Positions 17,584 through 26,176 of a stretch of DNA of 64,000 nt are shown here, piece after piece. Each line of letters begins with the position of its first letter. Within the stretch, counting starts at the first letter, position 1. Both the position numbers and the translations under genes were made by a program. This stretch comes from Frondihabitans sp. PhB188 (lineage in GTDB: Bacteria; Actinomycetota; Actinomycetes; Actinomycetales; Microbacteriaceae): positions 472,355 to 536,354 of the forward strand of contig NZ_RJUO01000004.1 of the NCBI RefSeq assembly GCF_003752365.1, read 5' to 3'. The notes beneath the pieces were generated by a model that was not told where the DNA came from, made no database searches, and saw only the letters and a program-made list of their open reading frames with translations.

Positions 17584-18825
17584 ATGCGCACCGGCACCAA
17601 CCTTCCGGCGATCGGCGGCTACAACCAGGCGGTCGTCCTCGACGCCATCCGCAGGGCCTCCGACGGCCTCAGCCGCGTGGAGCTCGCGGAGCGCACCGGC
17701 CTCAGCGCGCAGACTATCGGCAACGTGTCGCGCCGCCTCCTCGACGAGGGCCTGGTACGCGAGACCGGCAAGGTCGTCAACGGACCGGGCAAGCCCCGCA
17801 CGATCCTCCAGCTCGAGGGGCGCGGCAGCTACGCGGTCGGAGTCCACATCGACCCCGCCGTCATCACCTACGTCGTGCTCGACCTGCGCGGCTCGGTCGT
17901 CTCGCACTCGCGCACGCGCACCCCGTCGGCGAAGCGGCCGGCCGAGGTCATCGAGCTGATGGCCCGGTCGATCAGCCACCTCATCGACGACTCCGGGGTC
18001 GACCGGTCGCTGGTCCTCGGCGTCGGGATCGCCTCGCCGGGGCCGATCGACGCCGGAGCCGGGACCGTGCTCGACCCGCCCATGCTGCCGATGTGGAAGA
18101 ACGTCCCCCTGCGCGCGGCGCTCAGCGAGGCGACCGGGCTGCCGGTGCTCCTCGAGAAAGACGTCACGGCGGCCGCGGTCGCCGAGCTCTGGTTCTCGCG
18201 CGAGAACGAGCGGCAGAACTTCGCCTTCGTCTACTACGGCACCGGGTTCGGAACGGGGCTCGTCCTGAACCGCGAGGCCGTCCGCGGTTCCACGGCGAAC
18301 GCGGGCGACGCGGGCCACATCACGGTCGACCCGGCGGGCGCGGTCTGCGTCTGCGGACGCGCCGGCTGCGTCGGCGACCTGATCACGCCGCGCTCGCTCG
18401 TCCAGCAGGCCATCGCCGCGCAGGTCCTGCCTCCCCTCGAGCCCGACGCCGACGATCCGACCGACATGGCGGCGATCAGCCGCGCGTTCCAGCGTCTGGC
18501 CGAGAGCGCAGGAACTGGCCAGCCCGCCGCCCAGCTCATCCTCCGCGAGGCGGGCCTCCACCTCGCCCGCGCCGTCGTCGTGCTCGTCAACCTCCTCGAC
18601 CTCGACGAGATCGTCTTCGGAGGGCCCTTCTGGGACGAGATCGGCGACGCGCTCCTGGCCGTCCTGCCGACCGCCGTCGAGACGGACCCGGCCCTCATCC
18701 CCACGCACTCGCTGCTCTTCGACCGGTCGTCGATCGGGGAGGACGTCGCCGCCGTCGGGGCCGCCTGCCTGGTGCTCGACTACGCCTTCTCGCCGCGTCC
18801 GTCGGCGATGCTGATCTCGGTCTGA
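17584..18825 (+). CDS. ROK family transcriptional regulator
   Basis: A 413-residue regulator. The winged helix-turn-helix is at residues ~18-70 (S-R-V-E-L-A-E-R-T-G-L-S-A-Q-T-I-G-N), followed by a ROK sugar-kinase-like domain. The zinc motif reads C-V-C-G-R-A-G-C-V-G. ATG 17584 is preferred because GGGAGG lies 6 bases upstream; the in-frame ATG at 17578 abuts that site. TACAGT at about 17542 is a possible -10. The next gene is an alpha-mannosidase, so control of mannoside use is inferred. A palindrome in the intervening region is a candidate operator. Confidence 0.88.
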   Translation: MRTGTNLPAIGGYNQAVVLDAIRRASDGLSRVELAERTGLSAQTIGNVSRRLLDEGLVRETGKVVNGPGKPRTILQLEGRGSYAVGVHIDPAVITYVVLDLRGSVVSHSRTRTPSAKRPAEVIELMARSISHLIDDSGVDRSLVLGVGIASPGPIDAGAGTVLDPPMLPMWKNVPLRAALSEATGLPVLLEKDVTAAAVAELWFSRENERQNFAFVYYGTGFGTGLVLNREAVRGSTANAGDAGHITVDPAGAVCVCGRAGCVGDLITPRSLVQQAIAAQVLPPLEPDADDPTDMAAISRAFQRLAESAGTGQPAAQLILREAGLHLARAVVVLVNLLDLDEIVFGGPFWDEIGDALLAVLPTAVETDPALIPTHSLLFDRSSIGEDVAAVGAACLVLDYAFSPRPSAMLISV

Positions 18826-19139
18826 AGCGTTCTCCACAACCTCTCCAGAAGGGGTTGACACGGATTACTCCATACGATTGAGTAATGCCGAGCGGTTCGG
18901 CGATGGCGCCGAGCAGGGCCGCTCGCGCCGGTCGATCTCGCCGGTGCGAGGCCCCTCTATGGAGCAAGGGAGCACCAGGATGTTCAGCACAGCACAGGCA
19001 AAGCGGCAACGCGTTGGCTGGGGCCGTGAAGGGGTAGCACGAACCGAAGTCTCCACAGTCGCATCCCCCCGCAGCCACCCCGTGTCGATCCACCACCGCC
19101 ACCCTCGTCCTGCCCGCGGGCAGAATCTGGAGTCCACCC
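18826..19139. promoter_or_regulatory. 314-bp intergenic region with -35 box and palindrome
   Basis: TTGACA (18855-18860) is followed by the inverted repeat ATTACTC / GAGTAAT (18864-18870 and 18880-18886, 9-base spacer), a good position for repression by the adjacent ROK regulator. No convincing -10 hexamer at 16-18 bases was found. The remaining ~250 bases show no supported gene. GGAG 8 bases before ATG 19140 serves the mannosidase. Confidence 0.45.
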
Positions 19140-22100
19140 ATGCATGACAACAGCGCATCCGTCGAAGTCCGAGTCGATCGCTTCGTCCTGGAACGCCTCG
19201 TCCCAGCCGTCTACCGCCGCACCCGCGCTCTCTCCATCGAGGCCTGGGAGGTGCCCGACGAGCCCGTCCCGTTCACCGAGGCTGTCGCGCAGCAGTATGT
19301 GCCCTTCAGCGTGGGCATGCCGTGGAGCAAGCCGTGGGGCACCACCTGGTTCCACGTGACCGGCGTCGTCCCGGACGGCTGGGGAGGCGACGGAACAGCG
19401 ATCGAGCTTCTCGTCGACCTCGGCTTCAGCAGCCGCCAGCCCGGCTTCCAGGCCGAGGGCCTGGTCTACACGCCCGCTGGCGACATCGTGAAGGCCATCG
19501 AGCCGTTCAACGGCTACGTGCCTCTCGACGGCGGGCTCATCGATCTCGGCCCCGGCGATGCGATCGACCTCTATATCGAGGCCGCGTCGAACCCCGACGT
19601 CGGCGGCAACTTCTTCTACATCCCGACCCCGCTCGGCGACAAGGCGACCGCCGGCACCGACCCGATCTACACGCTCCGTCAGGTCGACGTCGTCGAGCGC
19701 GACATCGACGTCTACGAGCTCGAGCGCGACGTGTGGAGCCTGCTCGGCCTGATGCGCGAGCTCGAGCCGAGCCTTCCTCGTCGCGCTGAGATCCTCCGCG
19801 CGCTCGAGGATGTCTGCGACGTGGTGGATCCCGACGACGTCGCCTCGACCGCCGCCGCAGGTCGCGCTGCGCTCGCCGCCGTGCTGTCGTCGCCCGCCTA
19901 CGCCAGCGCCCACGCCGTCACCGCCGTGGGCCACGCCCACATCGACTCGGCCTGGCTCTGGCCGACCCGCGAGACAGTCCGCAAGTGCGCCCGGACCTTC
20001 TCGAACGTGCTCCAGCTCATGGACACCGATCTCGACTTCGTCTTCGCCTGCTCGAGCGCGCAGCAGTTCAGCTGGATGAAGCAGTTCTACCCGGCCCTGT
20101 TCGAGCGCATCCGCGCCCGCGTCGCCGAGGGCCGATTCGTGCCGGTGGGCGGAATGTGGGTCGAGAGCGACACCAACATGCCCGGCGGCGAGGCTCTCGC
20201 CCGTCAGTTCGTGCACGGAAAGGGATTCTTCCTGCGCGAGTTCGGCTACGAGCCCACCGAGGTGTGGCTGCCCGACTCGTTCGGCTACACCGCGGCCATG
20301 CCGCAGATCGCGCGCTCGGCGGGCTCCGACTCGTTCCTCACGCAGAAGATCTCGTGGAACGACACCAACCGCATGCCGCACCACTCGTTCCTCTGGGAGG
20401 GCATCGACGGCTCGCGCATCTTCACGCACTTCCCGCCGAGCGACACCTACAACTCCGACCTGTCGGGCGCCGACCTCGCCCGAGCGCAGCGCCAGTACGC
20501 CGAGAAGGGCCGGTCGAACGTGTCGCTGGCCCTGTTCGGCTGGGGCGACGGCGGCGGCGGGCCGACCCGCGAGATGCTCGCCGCCGCCGCCCGCACCCGC
20601 GATCTCGAGGGCTCGCCGAAGGTCACGATCGGATCGCCGAAGCAGTTCTTCGACGAGGCCAAGGCGACGCTCCCCGCTCCGTCCGTGTGGTCGGGCGAGA
20701 TGTACCTCGAGCTGCACCGGGGCACCTACACTTCGCAGGCCAACACGAAGCAGGGCAACCGCCGCAGCGAGCACCTTCTCCGCGAGGCCGAGCTCTGGAG
20801 CTCCGCCGCCGCAGTCGCCGGGCTCCGGGACTACCCGTACGAGCACCTCACGGCCATCTGGGAGACCGTGCTGCTCCAGCAGTTCCACGACATCCTTCCG
20901 GGGTCGTCGATCGCGTGGGTTCACCAGCAGGCCGAGGAGAACTACGCGCGCATCACGGGAGAGCTCGAGGAGATCATCGCGACCGCGCAGAAGGCGCTCG
21001 CGGGCGACGGCGAGAAGCAGCTCACGTTCAACGCGAGCCCCGTCACCGCCGGAGGCGTGCCCGCGCTGGGAGCCGCGGTGGCCGCGACGACGAGAAGCAT
21101 CGCGCCGCGGCGGGTGGACGGCGGGGTCGTCCTCGACAACGGACAGGTCTCCGCGCGCTTCGACGACTCCGGCGCCCTCGTGTCGCTGCGCGACCTGGAC
21201 ACCGGCCGCGACCTCGTCGCCCCGGGCGAATCGGCCTCCGTGCTGCAGATCTACCGCGACACCCCGAACCAGTGGGACGCCTGGGACATCGACCGGCACT
21301 ACCAGAACAACCGCGTCGAGCTTCGGACCCCCACCGAGGTGCTCGTCACGGACCGCACCGTCGAGGTCACCCACGTGCACGGCGAATCGACGTTCACTCA
21401 GCGGTACTGGCTCGAGGCCGGCGATCACGCGCTCCAGATCGAGACCGTCATCGACTGGCACGAGCGCGAGAAGCTGCTCAAGCTGGCCTTCCCACTCGAC
21501 GTGCGGGCCGACCAGGCGTCCTCCGAGATCCAGTTCGGCCACATGAAGCGGGCCACGGCCGTGAACACGTCGTGGGACTACGCACGGTTCGAGACCATCG
21601 CCCATCGCTGGGTCCATGTCGGCGAGCCCGGCTTCGGCATAGCCGTCGCCAACGGCTCGACCTACGGCCACGACATCACGCGGACCACCCGCGATGACGG
21701 CGGCACCACGACGCTGGTGCGCGAGTCGCTGCTGCGCGCACCGCGCTTCCCCGACCCGACGGCCGACCAGGGTCGCCACGTTCTCCGCACCGTCCTCGGC
21801 GTCGCGCCCGGCGTTCTCGACGCCGCGGCGGAGGGCTACCGCGTGAACCTGCCGGTCCGGACGATCGACGGCGCGGGTGTCGACGTCGTCGAGCCGCTCG
21901 TGACGGTGTCCTCGCCGGCCGTGTTCGCCGAGGCGGTCAAGCTGGCCGAAGACCGGTCGGGCGATCTGATCGTGCGGCTCTACGAGGCCGAGGGCGGGCG
22001 AGCCACGGCGACGGTGGGCTTCGGCGTGCCGATCACGTCCGCGTGGACGACCGACCTCCTGGAGCGCGACCGGGGCGACGGCGGCTGGGATGCCGCCACG

Positions 22101-22160
22101 CCCATCGAGCTGACGCTCCGGCCATTCCAGCTGGTGACGCTTCGGGTGAAGCCGGCCTAG
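19140..22160 (+). CDS. alpha-mannosidase (GH38)
   Basis: A 1006-residue glycoside hydrolase that should cleave alpha-linked mannose. The N-terminal domain (to ~255) precedes the catalytic barrel with G-H-A-H-I-D-S-A-W-L-W near residue 265, the zinc-binding region. W-L-P-D-S-F-G-Y holds the expected nucleophile Asp near residue 378. F-H-D-I-L-P-G-S-S-I near 585 and the C-terminal beta domains complete the family architecture. No signal peptide is visible, so it is cytoplasmic and probably acts on imported mannosides. No mannoside transporter lies beside it. GGAG precedes the start. Confidence 0.93.
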   Translation: MHDNSASVEVRVDRFVLERLVPAVYRRTRALSIEAWEVPDEPVPFTEAVAQQYVPFSVGMPWSKPWGTTWFHVTGVVPDGWGGDGTAIELLVDLGFSSRQPGFQAEGLVYTPAGDIVKAIEPFNGYVPLDGGLIDLGPGDAIDLYIEAASNPDVGGNFFYIPTPLGDKATAGTDPIYTLRQVDVVERDIDVYELERDVWSLLGLMRELEPSLPRRAEILRALEDVCDVVDPDDVASTAAAGRAALAAVLSSPAYASAHAVTAVGHAHIDSAWLWPTRETVRKCARTFSNVLQLMDTDLDFVFACSSAQQFSWMKQFYPALFERIRARVAEGRFVPVGGMWVESDTNMPGGEALARQFVHGKGFFLREFGYEPTEVWLPDSFGYTAAMPQIARSAGSDSFLTQKISWNDTNRMPHHSFLWEGIDGSRIFTHFPPSDTYNSDLSGADLARAQRQYAEKGRSNVSLALFGWGDGGGGPTREMLAAAARTRDLEGSPKVTIGSPKQFFDEAKATLPAPSVWSGEMYLELHRGTYTSQANTKQGNRRSEHLLREAELWSSAAAVAGLRDYPYEHLTAIWETVLLQQFHDILPGSSIAWVHQQAEENYARITGELEEIIATAQKALAGDGEKQLTFNASPVTAGGVPALGAAVAATTRSIAPRRVDGGVVLDNGQVSARFDDSGALVSLRDLDTGRDLVAPGESASVLQIYRDTPNQWDAWDIDRHYQNNRVELRTPTEVLVTDRTVEVTHVHGESTFTQRYWLEAGDHALQIETVIDWHEREKLLKLAFPLDVRADQASSEIQFGHMKRATAVNTSWDYARFETIAHRWVHVGEPGFGIAVANGSTYGHDITRTTRDDGGTTTLVRESLLRAPRFPDPTADQGRHVLRTVLGVAPGVLDAAAEGYRVNLPVRTIDGAGVDVVEPLVTVSSPAVFAEAVKLAEDRSGDLIVRLYEAEGGRATATVGFGVPITSAWTTDLLERDRGDGGWDAATPIELTLRPFQLVTLRVKPA

Positions 22161-22180
22161 CCGCTGAGGCCTCCGTCGCG

Positions 22181-22969
22181 CTACCGGGCGACGAGCTCCG
22201 CCGGCCGGCACTCCGCGAGGCCGGGCACGTCGACGACGCCGTCGAGGACGTAGTCGTGCGGCTCGGCCTCGAGCTCCGCGCGACCGAGGGCTCCGGTGAG
22301 CACTCCGACGGCGATCACCCCGGCGTTGCGAGCGGCGCGGAGGTCGACGAGGGTGTCGCCGGCGGCGAGGACGGATGAGACGGCCTCGACGCCGGCGAGC
22401 TCCATGGCGTGGTGGATCATGTACGGCGCCGGGCGACCGGCCGCGACGTCGGAGGTGGTCACGACGGCGTCGAGCACGACGGCCCGTTCCTGCGGGCCAC
22501 TGCCCTGCGGGCCACTGCCCTGCGGGCCACTCTCCTGGACCGTCGGGCCCTGCGCCCCGGGCTGAGGGGCGGTTCGGGCGAGCCCCCACCCCAGCGAGTC
22601 GAGCAGCGCCCAGGCCACGTCGCGGTCGAAGCCGGTGGTCAGCGCGACCTTGATGCCGCGGGCGCGGAGGGCTCCCAGGGCCTCGGCCACGCCGTCGAAC
22701 GCGACCGGCGGCTCGTCGCGGTACGACTCGGCGAGGGCGTCCTTGAAGCGGTCGAAGCGCTCGGCGACCAGGGCGCCTGAAGGCTCGACCCCGCCGAGGC
22801 GGAGGAGGGCTGTGATGGCGGTGACCTTGTCGGTTCCCATCCACGTCTGGAGGTCGGCGTCATCGAGCGTCGCCCCCGCTTCGGTGACGGTTGTGGCGAG
22901 GGCGCGGTACACGGCGCCGCCGTCGTCGACGGTCGTTCCTGCCATGTCAAAGACAGCCAATTCGATCAT
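22181..22969 (-). CDS. phosphonatase-like HAD hydrolase
   Basis: A 262-residue HAD hydrolase. Motif I reads D-M-A-G-T-T (residues 8-13), the D-x-A-G-T form of phosphonoacetaldehyde hydrolase (PhnX) and its sister clade. Later motifs include T-T-G-F-D-R and A-G-D-T-L-V-D. It is divergent from an ABC importer of the phosphonate/iron/polyamine type, which supports a role with phosphonate-like compounds. Residues ~145-162 are a G-P-Q-G-S-type micro-repeat encoded by 15-bp DNA repeats. The start follows a TACGCT box by 6 bases (leaderless). Whether the Schiff-base lysine of true PhnX is present is unresolved. Confidence 0.8.
   Translation of the reverse strand: MIELAVFDMAGTTVDDGGAVYRALATTVTEAGATLDDADLQTWMGTDKVTAITALLRLGGVEPSGALVAERFDRFKDALAESYRDEPPVAFDGVAEALGALRARGIKVALTTGFDRDVAWALLDSLGWGLARTAPQPGAQGPTVQESGPQGSGPQGSGPQERAVVLDAVVTTSDVAAGRPAPYMIHHAMELAGVEAVSSVLAAGDTLVDLRAARNAGVIAVGVLTGALGRAELEAEPHDYVLDGVVDVPGLAECRPAELVAR
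22484..22537 (-). repeat. 15-bp tandem micro-repeat inside phosphonatase-like gene
   Basis: On the minus strand the unit GGCCCGCAGGGCAGT recurs with 15-bp spacing; one end is CAGGAGAGT and the other GCAGGAACG. It belongs to the same family as the purH and galK repeats. Confidence 0.8.
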
Positions 22970-22975
22970 GGTCCG

Positions 22976-22981
22976 AGCGTA
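22976..22981 (-). promoter_or_regulatory. -10 box for leaderless phosphonatase-like gene
   Basis: TACGCT on the minus strand, 6 bases upstream of the ATG at 22969. Confidence 0.45.
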
Positions 22982-23015
22982 GGGGCGGGGTCGGAACGGC
23001 CCGGGCCGGGCGAGA

Positions 23016-23045
23016 GAACGGTTGCCGAGTGTTGGGAAACCGTTC
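23016..23045. promoter_or_regulatory. inverted repeat in the divergent HAD/importer region
   Basis: GAACGGTT (23016-23023) and AACCGTTC (23038-23045) form perfect 8-bp arms 14 bases apart. A second short repeat GTCCCC / GGGGAC sits at 23059-23076. Either could be an operator for the importer. Confidence 0.35.
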
Positions 23046-23157
23046 ACCGACCCAGCGTGTCCCCGTAACGGGGGACGGCAACCATTGCCCCGATCAGCCC
23101 GCGGATCCCTACTGTCCGGCACCACGGACCCCTGCGGCGATCTTGGAGGAATTCACA

Positions 23158-24318
23158 GTGCCTGCCCTTTCCACGACACCGCGTCGTATCGCCGCCGGTC
23201 TCGCCTTCACGGCTGCCGTCGCCATCGTCCTGACCGGCTGCTCGACCTCGTCGAACGCCGGCTCCGACCCGTCGGCGATCGCCACCGCGAAGACCGCCAC
23301 CAGCGCCGCCGACTTCGGCGGCATGGACGGCCTCGTCAAGGCCGCCAACGCCGAGGGCGCCCTCAACGTCATCACGCTTCCGCCGTCGTGGGCCAACTAC
23401 GGCAAGATCATCGCCGGCTTCGAGAAGAAGTACCCCGACATCAAGATCACCTCGGCCAACCCGAACGGCTCGTCGGCCGACGAGGTCGCCGCGGCCAAGT
23501 CGCTCAAGGGCCAGTCGACCGCTCCCGACGTCTTCGACCTCGGCACGGCCGTCCTGAACGACAACACCGACCTGCTGGCGAAGTACAAGGTCTCGAACTG
23601 GTCGGACATCCCCGACGACTTCAAGGACGCCGACGGCACCTGGTACTACGACTACACCGGCCTCATGTCGGTCGGCTACGACTCGAGCGTCATCAAGACC
23701 GCCCCGACGTCGATCAAGGACCTCCTCGGCTCCGAGTACAAGAACAAGGTCTCGATCAAGGGCGACCCGACGCAGGCCAACGAGGCCGCCTCGGCCGTCT
23801 ACCTGGCCGCGCTCGGAAACGGCGGCTCGGCCGACGACATCCAGCCCGGCATCGACTTCTTCAAGACCCTCAAGTCGGACGGCAACTTCAACTCCACCCT
23901 GCCCACGCAGGCCACGGTGAACTCGGGCGAGACCCCTGTCGTGCTCCAGTGGAGCTACAACAACCTCGCCTGGGGTCCCGCGGGCGGCTCGGCCGGCAAC
24001 CCGAACTGGAAGACGGTCGTCCTGCCGGGCACGGCTCTCGGCTCGTACTACAACCAGGCCATCAACGCCGACGCCCCGCACCCCGCCGCGGCACGCCTGT
24101 GGGAGGAGTACCTCTACACCCCCGAGGTCCAGAACCTCTACCTGGCTGCCGGCGCCTACCCCTCCACTCTCGCCGCGATGGAGAAGGCCGGAACGGTCGA
24201 CAAGGACACCCTGGCCACGGTCGGCGAGGCTCCCAGCGACTTCGTCCAGCTGACCAGCGACCAGGCCACCAAAGCCGCCGCGCTCCTCACGGCCGGCTGG
24301 GCCAAGGCGGTCAACTAG
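23158..24318 (+). CDS. ABC importer substrate-binding lipoprotein
   Basis: A 386-residue extracellular binding protein. The GTG start has GGAGG 9 bases upstream. A lipoprotein signal ends in V-L-T-G-C near residue 25. The mature part resembles family 1 binding proteins for iron, polyamines or 2-aminoethylphosphonate. It heads a four-gene importer operon divergent from a phosphonatase-like hydrolase, so a phosphonate ligand is a reasonable guess; iron and polyamines are not excluded. Confidence 0.82.
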   Translation: MPALSTTPRRIAAGLAFTAAVAIVLTGCSTSSNAGSDPSAIATAKTATSAADFGGMDGLVKAANAEGALNVITLPPSWANYGKIIAGFEKKYPDIKITSANPNGSSADEVAAAKSLKGQSTAPDVFDLGTAVLNDNTDLLAKYKVSNWSDIPDDFKDADGTWYYDYTGLMSVGYDSSVIKTAPTSIKDLLGSEYKNKVSIKGDPTQANEAASAVYLAALGNGGSADDIQPGIDFFKTLKSDGNFNSTLPTQATVNSGETPVVLQWSYNNLAWGPAGGSAGNPNWKTVVLPGTALGSYYNQAINADAPHPAAARLWEEYLYTPEVQNLYLAAGAYPSTLAAMEKAGTVDKDTLATVGEAPSDFVQLTSDQATKAAALLTAGWAKAVN

Positions 24319-24323
24319 CCATC

Positions 24324-25268
24324 ATGACGACGCAATCGATTCCCGATGCACGACCCCGCGCTCGCGGGTCGATCGCGTCGTCCTCCATCGAGACCGGCAC
24401 CGGCGCCGGGGGCACCGCCCCTCGGCGCCGGAGCGCGGCCTGGCTCGGCTTCACGCCGTTCGCCGCCTACGTCGTCATCTTCCTGGCGATCCCTGCGGTC
24501 ATCGCGGTCGCCAGCGGGTTCTTCGGCGCCGACGGCGGATTCACCCTCGCCAACCTGAAGGCGCTGACCGACCCGGTCATCATCAAGTCGTTCCAGGGCT
24601 CGCTCCTGGTCTCGGCCGTCAGCGCGGTCGTCGGCGCCGTCATCGGGGCGCTCGTCTGCTTCGCCCTCCTCGGTACGAAGGCCGAGGGCATGCTGCGCAC
24701 GGTCATCGACTCCGCGTCGAGCGTGCTCGCGCAGTTCGGCGGCGTCATGCTCGCCTTCGCGTTCATCGCGACGGTCGGCTTCCAGGGAATCGTGACGCTG
24801 TACCTCAAGAACACCTTCGGGTTCGACATCAACGCCGACGGGGCCCTGCTGTACAAGATCCCGGGCCTGATCCTGCCGTACACCTACTTCTCCGTGCCGC
24901 TGATGGTCCTGACCTTCATGCCCGCGATGGAGGGCCTCAAGTCCACCTGGGGCGAGGCGGCCGCGACCCTCGGCGCCACCCGCCGCCAGTACTGGACCAG
25001 GATCGCCATGCCCGTCCTCGCCCCCGCGTTCTTCGGCAGCGTGCTGCTCCTGTTCGCGAACTGCTTCTCGTCCTTCGCCACGGCCGCCGCGCTCCTGAGC
25101 CAGGGCGGCATCGTCCCGCTCTCGATCAAGCAGCAGCTCACCAGCGAGACGATCGTCGGCGTCTCCAACACGGCAGGCGTCCTGGCCCTCGGAATGCTCG
25201 TCATCATGGTCGTCGTCATGTTCTTCTACTCGCTCCTCCAACGCCGGGCCGCGAGGTGGCAGCGATGA
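24324..25268 (+). CDS. ABC importer permease (first)
   Basis: A 314-residue permease with about six transmembrane segments after a ~45-residue Ser/Gly-rich cytoplasmic N-terminus. The coupling motif E-A-A-A-T-L-G-A-T, which docks with the ATPase, is near residue 213. It starts 5 bases after the binding-protein stop and overlaps the next permease as ATGA. It belongs to the permease group of iron/polyamine/aminoethylphosphonate importers. Confidence 0.85.
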   Translation: MTTQSIPDARPRARGSIASSSIETGTGAGGTAPRRRSAAWLGFTPFAAYVVIFLAIPAVIAVASGFFGADGGFTLANLKALTDPVIIKSFQGSLLVSAVSAVVGAVIGALVCFALLGTKAEGMLRTVIDSASSVLAQFGGVMLAFAFIATVGFQGIVTLYLKNTFGFDINADGALLYKIPGLILPYTYFSVPLMVLTFMPAMEGLKSTWGEAAATLGATRRQYWTRIAMPVLAPAFFGSVLLLFANCFSSFATAAALLSQGGIVPLSIKQQLTSETIVGVSNTAGVLALGMLVIMVVVMFFYSLLQRRAARWQR

Positions 25269-26176
25269 GCGCCGTCCCGCTGACCTCGACCGCGGTCGAG
25301 CCGACCACCGTTCCCAGCCCCTCGCCCCGACGGGGCAGGACGCCCCGCGTCGGGGCCGAGCCGAGCAAGGCGGCCCGCCTGATCATCCTGATCGCGGTCG
25401 GCCTGGTCTTCCTCGTGCCGCTGGGCGCCATGTTCGAGTTCACGCTCCGCACCAGCGGCAAGCCCGGCGTCTACTCGTTCGCGCACTACGCGTCGATCTT
25501 CCACACCGATCCCGCCCTCGGCATCAGCTACGAGCCGCTCTTCGAGGGAATCAGGAACTCGCTCCTGATCTGCCTTCTCACCGTCGCGATCATCCTGCTG
25601 ATCCTGCTGCCGACGATGCTTCTCGTCGAGCTCCGCTACCCGAGGGTGCGGCGTGTGCTCGAGTTCGTCTGCATCCTGCCGATCACGGTCCCCTCGATCG
25701 TCCTCGTCGTCGGCTTCGTGCCGGTCTACCAGCGGGTCGCCGCCGTCTTCGGCAGCCAGCCGTGGACCCTCGCCTTCGCGGTCGGCATCATCGTGCTGCC
25801 CTACGCCTACCGCCCGATCGCGACGAACATCGCTGCCTTCGACCTGGTCACCCTCACGGAGGCCGCCCGGTCGCTCGGCGCCAGCTGGCCGGTCGCGATC
25901 TACCGCGTCATTCTGCCGAACATGCGACGCGGCGTCATCTCCGCCGTGTTCCTCACGGTCGCGGTGGTTCTCGGCGAGTACACGATCGCCGCCTTCCTCA
26001 GCCAGAACACGTTCCAGACGGCACTGCTGCTCATCAGCCAGACCGACTCCTACGTCGCGACGATCTTCGCGCTCGCCGCCCTCGTGTTCGCCTTCGTCAT
26101 CCTCCTCATCATCGGCCGCTTCGGCGCCGCCAGCCCCGGCTCGCGCCGCCGTCGTCCCAGAAGGGTCCAGCCATGA
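25265..26176 (+). CDS. ABC importer permease (second)
   Basis: A 303-residue partner permease with about six membrane segments and the coupling motif E-A-A-R-S-L-G-A-S near residue 200. ATG 25265 is chosen because it overlaps the upstream stop (ATGA) and has GAGGTGG upstream. A GTG three codons earlier is possible. The gene ends overlapping the ATPase start in the same way. Confidence 0.85.
   Translation: MSAVPLTSTAVEPTTVPSPSPRRGRTPRVGAEPSKAARLIILIAVGLVFLVPLGAMFEFTLRTSGKPGVYSFAHYASIFHTDPALGISYEPLFEGIRNSLLICLLTVAIILLILLPTMLLVELRYPRVRRVLEFVCILPITVPSIVLVVGFVPVYQRVAAVFGSQPWTLAFAVGIIVLPYAYRPIATNIAAFDLVTLTEAARSLGASWPVAIYRVILPNMRRGVISAVFLTVAVVLGEYTIAAFLSQNTFQTALLLISQTDSYVATIFALAALVFAFVILLIIGRFGAASPGSRRRRPRRVQP

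Noticed and set aside
18979-19147. Small ORF before the alpha-mannosidase
   Set aside because: It lacks a ribosome binding site and any recognisable pattern, and it overlaps the mannosidase start.
18984-22844. Minus-strand open frame of nearly 1300 codons
   Set aside because: It is the antisense shadow of the alpha-mannosidase gene, whose motifs are clear on the other strand.
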